64,000 nucleotides of DNA from Steroidobacteraceae bacterium (GTDB lineage Bacteria; Pseudomonadota; Gammaproteobacteria; Steroidobacterales; Steroidobacteraceae), in the NCBI GenBank assembly GCA_019634915.1, contig JAHCAN010000001.1, positions 1 through 64,000 on the forward strand, in the 5' to 3' direction. The notes below the pieces were generated by a model. It saw only the letters and a list, made by a program, of their open reading frames with translations. It made no database searches and had not been told where the DNA came from. Numbering within the stretch: position 1 is the stretch's first letter; each line of letters starts with the position of its first letter. Below, piece by piece: positions 36,658-45,382 of the stretch. A program made the translations under genes and the position numbers.

Positions 36658-37422
36658 ATGTTCGGACTGACGGGCCAGGTCGCGATCGTCACGGGGTCGA
36701 GCCGCGGCATCGGGCGCTCGATCGCCGAGTGCATGGCCCGCGCCGGTGCGCGCGTCGTCATCTCGAGTCGCAACGAGGCGGCCTGCGAGGCCGTCGCGCA
36801 GGAGATCCGCGACGCCGGCGGCGAGGCCATCGCAGTGCCGTGCAAGATATCCGAGCGTGCGCAGCTGCAGGGTCTCGTCGACCGGGCGGTGGCGACCTGG
36901 GGCCGGCTCGACATCCTCGTCTGTAACGCCGCCGTCAATCCGTATTTCGGCCCGATGGCGACGATGCCCGACGACGCCTACGAGAAGATCATGAACAGCA
37001 ACGTCAGGAGCAATTTCTGGCTGTGCAACCTGGCCGCGCCCCATATGGCCGCGCAGGGTGCGGGTTCGATCATCATCGTCTCGAGCATCGGCGGCAACCA
37101 GGGCAGCGGCACGCTCGCCGTCTACGGCATGTCGAAGGCCGCGGATTCCTCGCTGGTCAAGAGCCTGGCCGTCGAGTGGGGGCCCAAAGGCATCCGCGCC
37201 AACTGCATCGCGCCAGGCCTGATCAAGACCGACTTTTCGCGCGCGCTGTGGGAAAACGAGACGCTGCTGCGCAACGTGGAGCGGGGCACGCCCGTGAGGC
37301 GGATCGGACTGCCCGAGGACGTCGGCGGCGTCGCGGTATTCCTCGCCGCGAAGCCGGCCGCCTACATCACCGGCCAGACGATCGTCGTCGATGGCGGCAT
37401 CACGATCAAGGAACCCGCCTGA
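36658..37422 (+). CDS. Short-chain dehydrogenase/reductase
   Basis: The 254-residue classical SDR has the cofactor motif TGSSRGIG (residues 12-19), NNAG-equivalent CNAA (89-92) and the catalytic S143, Y156 and K160 (VYGMSK). The substrate is probably a hydroxy- or keto-acyl or cyclic alcohol of the neighbouring catabolic region. The ATG has GGAGAGAG upstream, and the promoter carries the 17-bp palindrome shared with the ligase/oxidoreductase promoter at 50.7 kb, tying the gene to that operon. In the Pseudomonas levulinate pathway an SDR (LvaD) accompanies kinase and acyl-CoA dehydrogenase proteins, a possible parallel. Its 3' end overlaps the convergent regulator gene by 17 bases. Confidence 0.88.
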   Translation: MFGLTGQVAIVTGSSRGIGRSIAECMARAGARVVISSRNEAACEAVAQEIRDAGGEAIAVPCKISERAQLQGLVDRAVATWGRLDILVCNAAVNPYFGPMATMPDDAYEKIMNSNVRSNFWLCNLAAPHMAAQGAGSIIIVSSIGGNQGSGTLAVYGMSKAADSSLVKSLAVEWGPKGIRANCIAPGLIKTDFSRALWENETLLRNVERGTPVRRIGLPEDVGGVAVFLAAKPAAYITGQTIVVDGGITIKEPA

Positions 37423-38386
37423 CCCGCCGCCCGGTCCCGCGCGCAGCCTGCGCTGCCGCCGGCGGCGTGCCCGGCCGCAGTTCGACGTCGTGCCGGTCGA
37501 GCACACCGCCGCAATGGTCGCAGACGGCGAGCGGGTCGAGCCGGCGCCCGCAGCCGCGGTGATGCAGGATCAGCGGCGCGCCCGCCTTCGTCGCGAGCCA
37601 GCGATCGCCCCAGCGCATCAGCGCGAGGAGGATCGGGTAGATGTCCATGCCCTTTGGCGTGAGCCGGTACTCGAATCTTTCCGGATTGGCCTGATAGGCC
37701 CGTCGCTCGAGCATTCCCTGGTCGACCAGCAGCTTCAGCCGGTCCGCCAGGATGTTCGGCGCAATCTTCCACCGCTCCTGGATATCGCTGAAGCGTCGCA
37801 GGCCGAGAAACGCCGACGCGATGACGAGCTGGGTCCAGCGATCACCGAAATAGTCGATCGAGTCGCCGAACAGGCCGGGGCCTTGCGCACCATCGAGCGT
37901 GACGAGCGAGCGGCGGCTGACCTTCGGCGGCGGCATGCGCTCGAGCGCGGCACCGGGCCCAGGCTCGTAGCGGACGTCGCGCGCATGCAGCGGCTCGCGG
38001 CAGCGGGCGCAGACCAGTACCGGTGTCATCCCGCAGCCGCACACACCGTGGGTCAGCGTTGCGCTCTTCAGCGCACGGTTGGTCGACCACTGCCGGTCGA
38101 AACGCCAGAACATCAGCGCGACCGGATACAGGTCGGCACCCATCGACGTGAGCCGATAGCCCGCGGAACGCGAGCCACCGCCCGGCACCCGCTCGAGACA
38201 GCCGATTCGCACCAGGTGGTTCAGCCGGTTGGTCAGGATATTGCTCGAGATGCCGATGCCGCGTTGCCAGTCATCGAAGCGCTTCGCGCCCTGGAAGGCG
38301 CTGCCGAGAATCAGCAGCGACCACCGGTCACCTACCTTGGCCAGCGCCCGCGCCACCGAATTTGCCGGAATCTTCCTGGCGCGCAT
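37406..38386 (-). CDS. Tandem HxlR-type regulator (two fused HTH domains)
   Basis: The 326-residue protein is an internal duplication of the HxlR/MarR-like winged helix. Copy one (about residues 10-110) has VGDRWSLLILGSAFQGAKRF and SSNILTNRLNHLV; copy two (about 165-265) has FGDRWTQLVIASAFLGLRRF and APNILADRLKLLV. Each is followed by a cysteine cluster, CGCG...CARC and CGRR...CDHC, that looks like a zinc ribbon. HxlR proteins normally act as dimers of one domain, so this may be a single-chain pseudo-dimer. The ATG at 38386 has a GGGAAGG ribosome site. It lies among the catabolic genes and is a candidate binder of the 17-bp palindrome. Confidence 0.85.
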   Translation of the reverse strand: MRARKIPANSVARALAKVGDRWSLLILGSAFQGAKRFDDWQRGIGISSNILTNRLNHLVRIGCLERVPGGGSRSAGYRLTSMGADLYPVALMFWRFDRQWSTNRALKSATLTHGVCGCGMTPVLVCARCREPLHARDVRYEPGPGAALERMPPPKVSRRSLVTLDGAQGPGLFGDSIDYFGDRWTQLVIASAFLGLRRFSDIQERWKIAPNILADRLKLLVDQGMLERRAYQANPERFEYRLTPKGMDIYPILLALMRWGDRWLATKAGAPLILHHRGCGRRLDPLAVCDHCGGVLDRHDVELRPGTPPAAAQAARGTGRRVRRVP

Positions 38387-38437
38387 CACCGGCAGTCGCC
38401 TTCCCGTATCACTCACGCCGTCACCGGAGAACCGCAC

Positions 38438-39670
38438 ATGGAGTTCGAATACTCGCCCAAAGTGCAGACCTTGCGCCACCAGGTACAGGGCTTCATGGAC
38501 GATCATGTCGTCCCGGCACAGGCGCGCTGGGAGCGCGAAGTCGCCGGCGGCGCGGCGCATCCTGCGTTCATGGAAGACCTGAAGGAGCTCGCACGCGCCG
38601 AGGGCCTGTGGAACCTGTTCCTGCCCGGGCTCGCCGACGACGAACCGGGGCAGCGCCTGAGCAACCTCGAGTACGCGCCGCTCGCCGAAATCATGGGCCG
38701 CGTGATCTGGGCGTCAGAGCTGTTCAACTGCAGTGCGCCCGACACCGGCAACATGGAGGTGCTGCATCTGTTCGCGACGCCGCAGCAGCGCGAGCGCTGG
38801 CTCGTGCCGCTGCTCGAGGGCCGCATCCGCTCCTGCTTCGCGATGACCGAGCCCGATGTCGCCTCCTCCGATGCGACCAACATCCAGACCGTGATCCGCC
38901 GCAGTGGCGACGGGTATGTCGTCAATGGCCGCAAGTGGTTCATCTCGGGCGCCGCCCACCCGAATTGCCGCTTCGCGATCGTGCTCGGCGTCACCGACGC
39001 CGAGGCCGAACGCCACCGCCGCCACAGCATGATCATCGTCCCGCTCGATGCGCCGGGCGTCGGGATCGTCCGCAACATCCCCGTGATGCACCACCATTCG
39101 CCCGAGGGACACTGCGAGATCGTGTTCCGCGACGTGCACGTGCCCGCCGCCAACCTGATCCACGAGGAAGGGGCCGGCTTCGCGATCGCGCAGGCGCGTC
39201 TCGGGCCCGGGCGCATCCACCACTGCATGCGCTCGATCGGGCAATGCGAGCTCGCGCTCGAACTGATGTGCGAGCGCGCGGCCGAACGGCGCACTTTCGG
39301 CAAGTACCTGCACCAGCACGCCAATGTCGCCGAGTGGATCGCGCGCTCGCGCATCGAGATCGACCAGGCACGGCTGCTGGTGCTGAAGGCGGCATGGCTG
39401 ATCGACCGCCATGGCGCGGCCGCCGCCGCCCGGGAGGTCGCGATGATCAAGGCGCTCGTTCCCCGAGTGCAGACCGATGTGTGCGATCGCGCGATGCAGG
39501 TGTTCGGTGCGATGGGCCTGAGTGCCGACACTCCGCTGGCCGGCCTGTGGACCTGGGGGCGCGTCCTGCGCATCGCCGATGGGCCGGACGAGGTGCACCT
39601 GCGCACCGTCGCGCGGCAGGAAATGGCCGCCTCAGCCGAGCGCCGCGGCGTCACGATGCGAAGGTCCTGA
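38438..39670 (+). CDS. Acyl-CoA dehydrogenase, ACAD10/11-like
   Basis: The 410-residue flavoprotein has the FAD motifs CFAMTEPDVASSDATNI (residues ~140-156) and WFISGA, then RTFGKYLHQH, and ends with GPDEVHLRTVAR, the ACAD10/11 subgroup form of the C-terminal motif. ACAD11 and bacterial LvaC act on 4-phospho-acyl-CoA made by an APH-type kinase. The convergent neighbouring gene encodes just such a kinase, which strengthens that reading, though ordinary acyl-CoA oxidation is not excluded. The ATG at 38438 has CCGGAGA upstream; the longer frame to 37391 is antisense to the HxlR gene. Confidence 0.9.
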   Translation: MEFEYSPKVQTLRHQVQGFMDDHVVPAQARWEREVAGGAAHPAFMEDLKELARAEGLWNLFLPGLADDEPGQRLSNLEYAPLAEIMGRVIWASELFNCSAPDTGNMEVLHLFATPQQRERWLVPLLEGRIRSCFAMTEPDVASSDATNIQTVIRRSGDGYVVNGRKWFISGAAHPNCRFAIVLGVTDAEAERHRRHSMIIVPLDAPGVGIVRNIPVMHHHSPEGHCEIVFRDVHVPAANLIHEEGAGFAIAQARLGPGRIHHCMRSIGQCELALELMCERAAERRTFGKYLHQHANVAEWIARSRIEIDQARLLVLKAAWLIDRHGAAAAAREVAMIKALVPRVQTDVCDRAMQVFGAMGLSADTPLAGLWTWGRVLRIADGPDEVHLRTVARQEMAASAERRGVTMRRS

Positions 39671-39708
39671 CGGGTGCGGCAGCCCGCGCGCGCGGCGCGG
39701 TCTGTCGT

Positions 39709-40779
39709 TCAGCGACCTGACACCAGCGCACAGCCCGCCTCGGCAACCATCCGGTAGCTCGCGCCGAACAGCTGCGCCGTCGCCGACGCGGCATTGCCCT
39801 GGCACGAACGTGCGTAGACGCCCTGCTGGATCGCCGCCGTGCGATACAGGCTGAACGCCATGAAGTAGCGCCAGTGCGCGGACGGGTCGCGCCCGGTGCG
39901 CGCGGCGTATGCCGCGACGTAGTCCGCCTCGGCCGGGATACCGAGCGCAGCGATGTCCGCACCGGTGAAGCCCGCGGCGACCGGATGGCCCGCCGGCAGG
40001 TGATAGGTCATGCAGTTGAACGCCAGATCGCTGAACGGATGGCCTGTCGTCGAGAGTTCCCAATCGAGCACCGCGACGACCGCCGGACGTCGTTCATCGA
40101 AGATCAGGTTGCCGATACGGAAGTCGCCATGGACGATCGCCGCGACGTCGTCGGGCGGCGGCTGCGCCTCGAGCCAGCCGCGCAGTTCGCGCATCGCGGG
40201 CACCTCCCCGGTCCGCGTCGCATCGTACTGGCGTGTCCAGCGGGCGAGCTGGCGCGCCACGAACTGCTCCGGCCTGCCGTAGTCGCCGAGCCCCAGCGCG
40301 CGCCAGTCGACGCAGTGCAGGCGTGCCAGCGCCTCGTTCATCGAGTCGTACATCGCGCGCCGTTCGGTGGGGGACACACCGGGCAACAGCGGATCGGAGA
40401 AAATCCGTCCGGGCTGGTAGTCCATCAGGTAAAACGGCGTGCCGATCACACTGGCGTCGGCGCAGAAGGCTCGCGCGCGCGGCACCGGCACGCCGCTGCC
40501 GGCGAGCGCGTGCAGTATCCGGTATTCGCGATCGACGGCATGGGCCGACGGCAACAGCTTGCCCGGCGGCTGCTTGCGAAGCACGTATTCACGCGGCCCC
40601 GCGGTCAGCAGGAAGGTCGGATTCGACTGGCCGCCGGCGAATTGCCGCACCGACAGCGCGCCATCGAAGTCGATGTCGGCGCCGCGCAGCCAGGCCGCGA
40701 GCGCCGCCTCGTCGAAGCGATGCCTGTCGGCGACCGGTCCGGTGCCGGGCCGCTCGCCGATGCCGGATGGGTCGGTCAT
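39709..40779 (-). CDS. APH-family phosphotransferase (hydroxyacyl-CoA kinase-like)
   Basis: The 356-residue kinase-fold protein has QSNPTFLL near residue 50, the Brenner-type VHGDFRIGNLIFD (catalytic Asp and Asn) and the metal-binding VLDWELSTTGHPFSDL. This subgroup includes the kinase domain of ACAD10/11 and LvaA of Pseudomonas putida, which phosphorylates 4-hydroxyacyl-CoA; it is not an antibiotic-resistance enzyme. It is the last gene of the nine-gene minus-strand operon that starts at 50681, ten bases after the FadJ-like gene. The small LvaB partner known from the lva operon is not seen here. Confidence 0.85.
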   Translation of the reverse strand: MTDPSGIGERPGTGPVADRHRFDEAALAAWLRGADIDFDGALSVRQFAGGQSNPTFLLTAGPREYVLRKQPPGKLLPSAHAVDREYRILHALAGSGVPVPRARAFCADASVIGTPFYLMDYQPGRIFSDPLLPGVSPTERRAMYDSMNEALARLHCVDWRALGLGDYGRPEQFVARQLARWTRQYDATRTGEVPAMRELRGWLEAQPPPDDVAAIVHGDFRIGNLIFDERRPAVVAVLDWELSTTGHPFSDLAFNCMTYHLPAGHPVAAGFTGADIAALGIPAEADYVAAYAARTGRDPSAHWRYFMAFSLYRTAAIQQGVYARSCQGNAASATAQLFGASYRMVAEAGCALVSGR

Positions 40780-40789
40780 CGCAGCGGCC

Positions 40790-42964
40790 TCAGTGCGCGG
40801 CGCCGGCGCGACGGGCGCCTGCCGGTGAATCAGCGGCGCCTTGCGCCGCGGCCCGCTCGCGCAACGAAGTCGGCACCGCATAGCGCGGCCCGCAGCGGCG
40901 CGCCAGCTCGTCGCATTCGGCGACGAAGCGCCCGACGCCGATGCTGTCGATGTAACCGATGGGCCCGCCATGCGCAGCCGGATAACCCCAGCCGAGCAAG
41001 GCGCCGACGTCGGCATCCGCTGCCGACGTGATGACGCCTTCCTCGAAGCAGCGCGCGGCCTCCACCGACTGGATGTGCAGCAGGCGGCGCACGAGCATGT
41101 CGACCCCGGGCTGTACCGGCGCCGGCACGAAGTGCTCGCCAAGTTGCGGCCACAGATGCTTGCCGCCTTCCTGCGGGTAGTCGTAGAAGCCCTGACCCGC
41201 CTTCCTGCCGATGCGGCCGAGACGATGCACCATGCTCGCGATCACCTCGTCCGCGGCCGTGGCCACATAGGCCGCACCGAGATCGCGCCTCGTCTGCACA
41301 TTGATCCGCTCGATCAGGTCGAGGGACAGCTCGTCGGCGATCGCCAGCGGCCCGACCGGCATGCCGGCCTGGCGCCCGGCATTCTCGATCAGCGCCGGTC
41401 GCACGCCTTCGGCGAGCATCGCGAGGCCTTCGCGCACGTAAGTCGAGAACACGCGGCTCGTGTAGAACCCGCGCGCGTCATTGACGACGATCGGCGTCTT
41501 GCCGATCGCGCGCACGTAGTCGAGCGCGTGGGCCAGGGTCGTATCGGTAGTCTCGCGCCCGACGATGACCTCGACGAGCTGCATCCGCTCGACCGGCGAG
41601 AAGAAGTGCAGGCCGAGGAAATTGCCCGGGCGCGCGCTCGCCCCGGCGAGGTTGGTGATCGGCAGGGTCGACGTGTTCGATGCAAGGAGGCAGTCCGCGC
41701 CCACAACGGCTTCGGCCTTGCGCGTGACCTCGGCCTTGACCGCGCGGTCCTCGACCACCGCTTCGATCACGAGATCGCAACCCGCAAGGTCCGCGAAATC
41801 CGTGGTCGGATGGATGCGCGCCAGCGTGGCCTCCACGGCCTGCGCGGTGAGACGCCCCTTCGCCTGCCGTGCCTCGAGCAGCCGGCGGCTGCGGTCCCTG
41901 CCCTTCCCGGCGAGTTCCATCGAGGTATCGAGCAGCACGGTGTCGAGGCCGGCCGTCGCCTGCGCATGGGCGATACCCGCACCCATCATGCCGGCGCCGA
42001 GCACACCGACCTTGCCAAAGCGCCGCGTCGACACGCCGGACGGCCGGCGCACCAGACGATTGACCTCGCCCATGTGGAAGAACAGCGTGCGGATCATGTT
42101 CTTCGCCTGCGGCGACAGTGCCACTGCGACGAAATGACTGACCTCGATTTTCGACGCCGTGTCCATGTCCACCTGCAGCCCTTCGTAGACGCAGGAGAGG
42201 ATGCGATGGGGCGCCGGATAGTTGCCGAGGGTCTTCGCGCGCAGCATGGCATTGGCGGCGAAGAACACCTGGCGACCGGCCGGTGACTGCACGTCGCCGC
42301 CGGGCACGCGGTAGCCCTTGCGGTCCCAGGGCTGACTGGCCGGCTGCGCCGCCTGCGCGAGCAGCCAGCGTCGCGCCGACTCCTCTTCTTCGCCGGCCGG
42401 CACGAGCGCATCGACGAGGCCTGCCTGCATCGCCTGCTGCGGCGTGAGCCGTCGCCCTTCGAGCAGCAGTGGCAGCGCCGCCGGGATGCCGATCATGCGC
42501 GGCAGACGTTGCGTGCCGCCGCCGCCCGGCAGCAGCCCGAGTGTGACTTCCGGCAGGCCGATGCGTGTCCGCGGCCGATCGCCCAGCACGCGGTGGTGGC
42601 AGGCGAGGCAGAGCTCGAAACCTCCGCCGAGCGCCGTGCCGTTGATGGCCGCCGCGAACGGCTTGCCGCAGGTCTCCATGTCACGAAGCGTGCGATGCAG
42701 CCGCAGTGTCGCATCCCGCAGGTCCGCGGGATCGGCAAACTCACGGACCATTTCAAGATCCGCGCCGGCGATGAAGTCCTCCTTGCCGGACGCCAGCAGC
42801 ACCGCCGTCACGGCGGGATCGGCGATGGCGCGCGCGACGGCCGCGTGGAACTCGCCGATTGCCGCCCGGTCGAGCACGTTCGTGCTGCGACCGTCGAGGT
42901 CGAAGCGCAGCGTGCGGATGCCATCACTGCCCGTCGTTTCGTGCACCATCCTGCGGGTCATCAT
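40790..42964 (-). CDS. FadJ/FadB-like enoyl-CoA hydratase / 3-hydroxyacyl-CoA dehydrogenase
   Basis: The 724-residue bifunctional protein has an N-terminal crotonase domain with oxyanion-hole GTALGGGFELCLAC and catalytic GLPEVTLGLLPG (about residues 110-145). The C-terminal dehydrogenase has the NAD motif VLGAGMMGAGIAH (about 323), SNTSTLPI, and the catalytic HFFSPVERM. It runs the hydration and oxidation steps of beta-oxidation. The start ATG lies directly after the thiolase stop, and tandem ATG codons are present. With the downstream kinase and upstream thiolase it forms part of the catabolic operon. Confidence 0.93.
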   Translation of the reverse strand: MMTRRMVHETTGSDGIRTLRFDLDGRSTNVLDRAAIGEFHAAVARAIADPAVTAVLLASGKEDFIAGADLEMVREFADPADLRDATLRLHRTLRDMETCGKPFAAAINGTALGGGFELCLACHHRVLGDRPRTRIGLPEVTLGLLPGGGGTQRLPRMIGIPAALPLLLEGRRLTPQQAMQAGLVDALVPAGEEEESARRWLLAQAAQPASQPWDRKGYRVPGGDVQSPAGRQVFFAANAMLRAKTLGNYPAPHRILSCVYEGLQVDMDTASKIEVSHFVAVALSPQAKNMIRTLFFHMGEVNRLVRRPSGVSTRRFGKVGVLGAGMMGAGIAHAQATAGLDTVLLDTSMELAGKGRDRSRRLLEARQAKGRLTAQAVEATLARIHPTTDFADLAGCDLVIEAVVEDRAVKAEVTRKAEAVVGADCLLASNTSTLPITNLAGASARPGNFLGLHFFSPVERMQLVEVIVGRETTDTTLAHALDYVRAIGKTPIVVNDARGFYTSRVFSTYVREGLAMLAEGVRPALIENAGRQAGMPVGPLAIADELSLDLIERINVQTRRDLGAAYVATAADEVIASMVHRLGRIGRKAGQGFYDYPQEGGKHLWPQLGEHFVPAPVQPGVDMLVRRLLHIQSVEAARCFEEGVITSAADADVGALLGWGYPAAHGGPIGYIDSIGVGRFVAECDELARRCGPRYAVPTSLRERAAAQGAADSPAGARRAGAAH

Positions 42965-44182
42965 TCAGATCCGTTCGATGATCGTGGCCGTACCCATGCC
43001 CGCGCCGACGCACAGCGTGACGAGGCCGGTCGCGAGATCGCGACGCTCCAGTTCGTCCAGCACGGTTCCGAGCAGCATCGCGCCGGTCGCGCCGAGCGGA
43101 TGGCCCATCGCGATCGCGCCGCCGTTCACGTTGACCCTGTCGTGCGCCACGCCGAGCACGTTCATGAAATGCAGCACGACCGCGGCGAAGGCTTCGTTCA
43201 CCTCGAACAGGTCGATGTCGGCGCTCGCCATGCCGGCGCGGCGCAGTGCCTTCTCCGCAGCCGGCGCCGGACCGGTCAGCATGATCGTGGGCTCCGTCCC
43301 GACCGATGCGAAGGACACGATCCGCGCGCGCGGCCTGAGCCCGTGGCGCACGCCCGCTTCGCGGCTGCCGAACAGCACCGCCGCGGCGCCGTCGGCGATG
43401 CCGGAGCTGTTGCCGGCATGGTGCACGTGGTCGACCCGCTCGAGTTCCGGATAGCGCTGGATCAGCACCGAGTCGAAGCCGAGCGTCGCGCCCTGTTCCG
43501 CGAACGACGGTCGCAGCGCCGCCAGTGACTCGAGCGTCGTATCCGCGCGGATCGTCTCGTCGCGTCCAAGCACGGGCAGATCGTTGGTATCGGTGACCGG
43601 GACCACCGAGCGCGCGAAGCAGCCTTCGTCCCACGCCCGTTGCGCACGTCGCTGGCTCTCCACCGCGTAGGCATCGAGGTCGCCGCGAGCGTAGCCGTGC
43701 AGGGTCGCGATGCCGTCTGCCGAGATCCCCTGCGGCACGAAGCAGGTGCTGAACGCCACCTGTGGATCGAGCGACCACGCACCTCCCGACGAGGCCATCG
43801 GCACGCGCGACATGCTCTCCACGCCGCCGGCGACGACCAGCTCCGACTGCCCGGCCATCAACTGCGCGGCTGCGATATTGCAGGCGTCGAGGCCGGAGGA
43901 GCAGAAACGGTTGACCTGCATCCCTGGCGCCGCGAGATCGTAGCCGGCGACGAGCGCCGCGATGCGCGCGATGTTCATGCCCTGCTCGCCGACCGCCTCG
44001 ACGCAGCCGAGCACGACGTCATCGACCGCGGCGGTATCGAATCCCTGGCGGTCGCGGATCGCCCGCAGCGCTGTCGCCGCGAGATCGACCGGCGTGACGG
44101 CGTGCAGCGCGCCGTCCCTGCGGCCCCTGCCGCGCGGCGTGCGCACGGCATCGTAGACATACGCCCCGGATGCGGTACTCAT
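42965..44182 (-). CDS. Acetyl-CoA acyltransferase (FadA-type thiolase)
   Basis: The 405-residue thiolase has all catalytic elements: nucleophile C94 in NRFCSSGLDA, NEAFAAV, the His of GGAIAMGHPLGATG and the second Cys in LCVGAGMGTA. It cleaves 3-ketoacyl-CoA with CoA in the last beta-oxidation step. The start overlaps the acyl-CoA dehydrogenase stop by four bases, and the FadJ-like gene follows with no gap, so FadA- and FadJ-type proteins are made together. Confidence 0.93.
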   Translation of the reverse strand: MSTASGAYVYDAVRTPRGRGRRDGALHAVTPVDLAATALRAIRDRQGFDTAAVDDVVLGCVEAVGEQGMNIARIAALVAGYDLAAPGMQVNRFCSSGLDACNIAAAQLMAGQSELVVAGGVESMSRVPMASSGGAWSLDPQVAFSTCFVPQGISADGIATLHGYARGDLDAYAVESQRRAQRAWDEGCFARSVVPVTDTNDLPVLGRDETIRADTTLESLAALRPSFAEQGATLGFDSVLIQRYPELERVDHVHHAGNSSGIADGAAAVLFGSREAGVRHGLRPRARIVSFASVGTEPTIMLTGPAPAAEKALRRAGMASADIDLFEVNEAFAAVVLHFMNVLGVAHDRVNVNGGAIAMGHPLGATGAMLLGTVLDELERRDLATGLVTLCVGAGMGTATIIERI

Positions 44183-45354
44183 TTCGCGGGCAGTCCGAGC
44201 GCGTTGGCGAGATTGTTCTTCTGCATGTTCGACGAGCCGCCGACGATGGGCATGCAGACGATGTCGCGCACGTAGCGCTCCATGTCGTATTCGCGTGCGC
44301 AGCCGTAGGCACCCATCACCCGCTGGCAGGCGAGCACGATCTCGACGGCCGTGTCGGCGACGAACAGCTTCGCCATCGAACTCTCGACGGCACACGACCG
44401 GCCCGCAGTGGCGAGCCACGCGGCGTGGTAGAGCATGTGGCGGCAGGCGGACAGCCGGGTTCGTGCCTCGACGAGGGTGTTGCGGACCGTCTGGTGCGCA
44501 CAGATCCTGCGGCCGAACTGCTTGCGCTCCTGGGCGTAGCGCCAGGCATCGTCGACGGCGGCCGTGGCGATGCCGAGGGCCACGGCGGTGATCTCGAGCC
44601 GCTCGACGTCGAGGGCACGCCCGGCCAGCATCGGCCAGCCGCGGTTCCAGCCGTCGGGGCCACCGACCACATTGGCCAACGGCACCGCGACGTCGTCGAA
44701 AATGACGTCGGTCGTATCGGCGTAGCGCAATCCCACGTGGTCGATGTTTTCGATCGAGATGCCGGGCGACGCCACCGGCACGAGCAGCAACGACAGGTTC
44801 TGGTAGCGCATCTCCTGCGCTCCGCTGCGCACGAGCGTATAGATGTAGTCGGCGATCCGTGCGCCGGTCACCCAGCGCTTGGTGCCGTTGACGATCACCG
44901 ACTGGCCGTCCGGGGCCAGTGTTCCGGTCACGGTCGCCGAGGCGAGGTCGCCGCCGACGTCCGGCTCGCTCAGCCCATAGGCGAACAGGATCTCGCCGCG
45001 TGCGAGCCGCGGCAGCAGCTCGCGCTTCTGCGCTTCGCTGCCGTTCTCGGTGATGTTCATGCCGCCATAGAACGCACAGTGGATGTACGGCCCGGCGAGC
45101 GAGGTGCCACGCCTCGCGAGTTCCTCGATGACGACGATCGCGGCGAGGATGTCGACCCCTGCGCCGCCGTACTCCTCGGGGATCGTGAGTCCGGTCACGC
45201 CGAGTTCACAGAGCCTCGCGAAGGCGTCTTGCGCGTGCTGCGCGTCCTGGTCGAGGCGGCGGGCCAGATCGCGTGGCAGCTCCCTTTCAAGGAAGCGGCG
45301 CAACGTCGTGCGCAGCAGCGTGATCTCTTCCGATTCGTCGAAATTCATCGTCAT
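44179..45354 (-). CDS. Acyl-CoA dehydrogenase family protein
   Basis: The 391-residue flavoprotein shows LTIPEEYGGAGVD, the FAD-loop FAYGLSEPDVGGD, RWVTGARIAD and the helical C-terminal domain with RKQFGRRICAHQ and a VMGAYGCAREYDMER-type end. The Arg-Asp pair of the last helices and a missing usual catalytic Glu position leave the exact substrate open. It introduces the alpha-beta double bond in an acyl-CoA. Start at 45354 (ATG ACG ATG) with GGGGCAGGG upstream. Operon position: between the CoA ligase (28 bases) and thiolase (overlap). Confidence 0.9.
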   Translation of the reverse strand: MTMNFDESEEITLLRTTLRRFLERELPRDLARRLDQDAQHAQDAFARLCELGVTGLTIPEEYGGAGVDILAAIVVIEELARRGTSLAGPYIHCAFYGGMNITENGSEAQKRELLPRLARGEILFAYGLSEPDVGGDLASATVTGTLAPDGQSVIVNGTKRWVTGARIADYIYTLVRSGAQEMRYQNLSLLLVPVASPGISIENIDHVGLRYADTTDVIFDDVAVPLANVVGGPDGWNRGWPMLAGRALDVERLEITAVALGIATAAVDDAWRYAQERKQFGRRICAHQTVRNTLVEARTRLSACRHMLYHAAWLATAGRSCAVESSMAKLFVADTAVEIVLACQRVMGAYGCAREYDMERYVRDIVCMPIVGGSSNMQKNNLANALGLPAK

Positions 45355-45382
45355 CGCCCTGCCCCTGCCGCCAGCCCCACGC

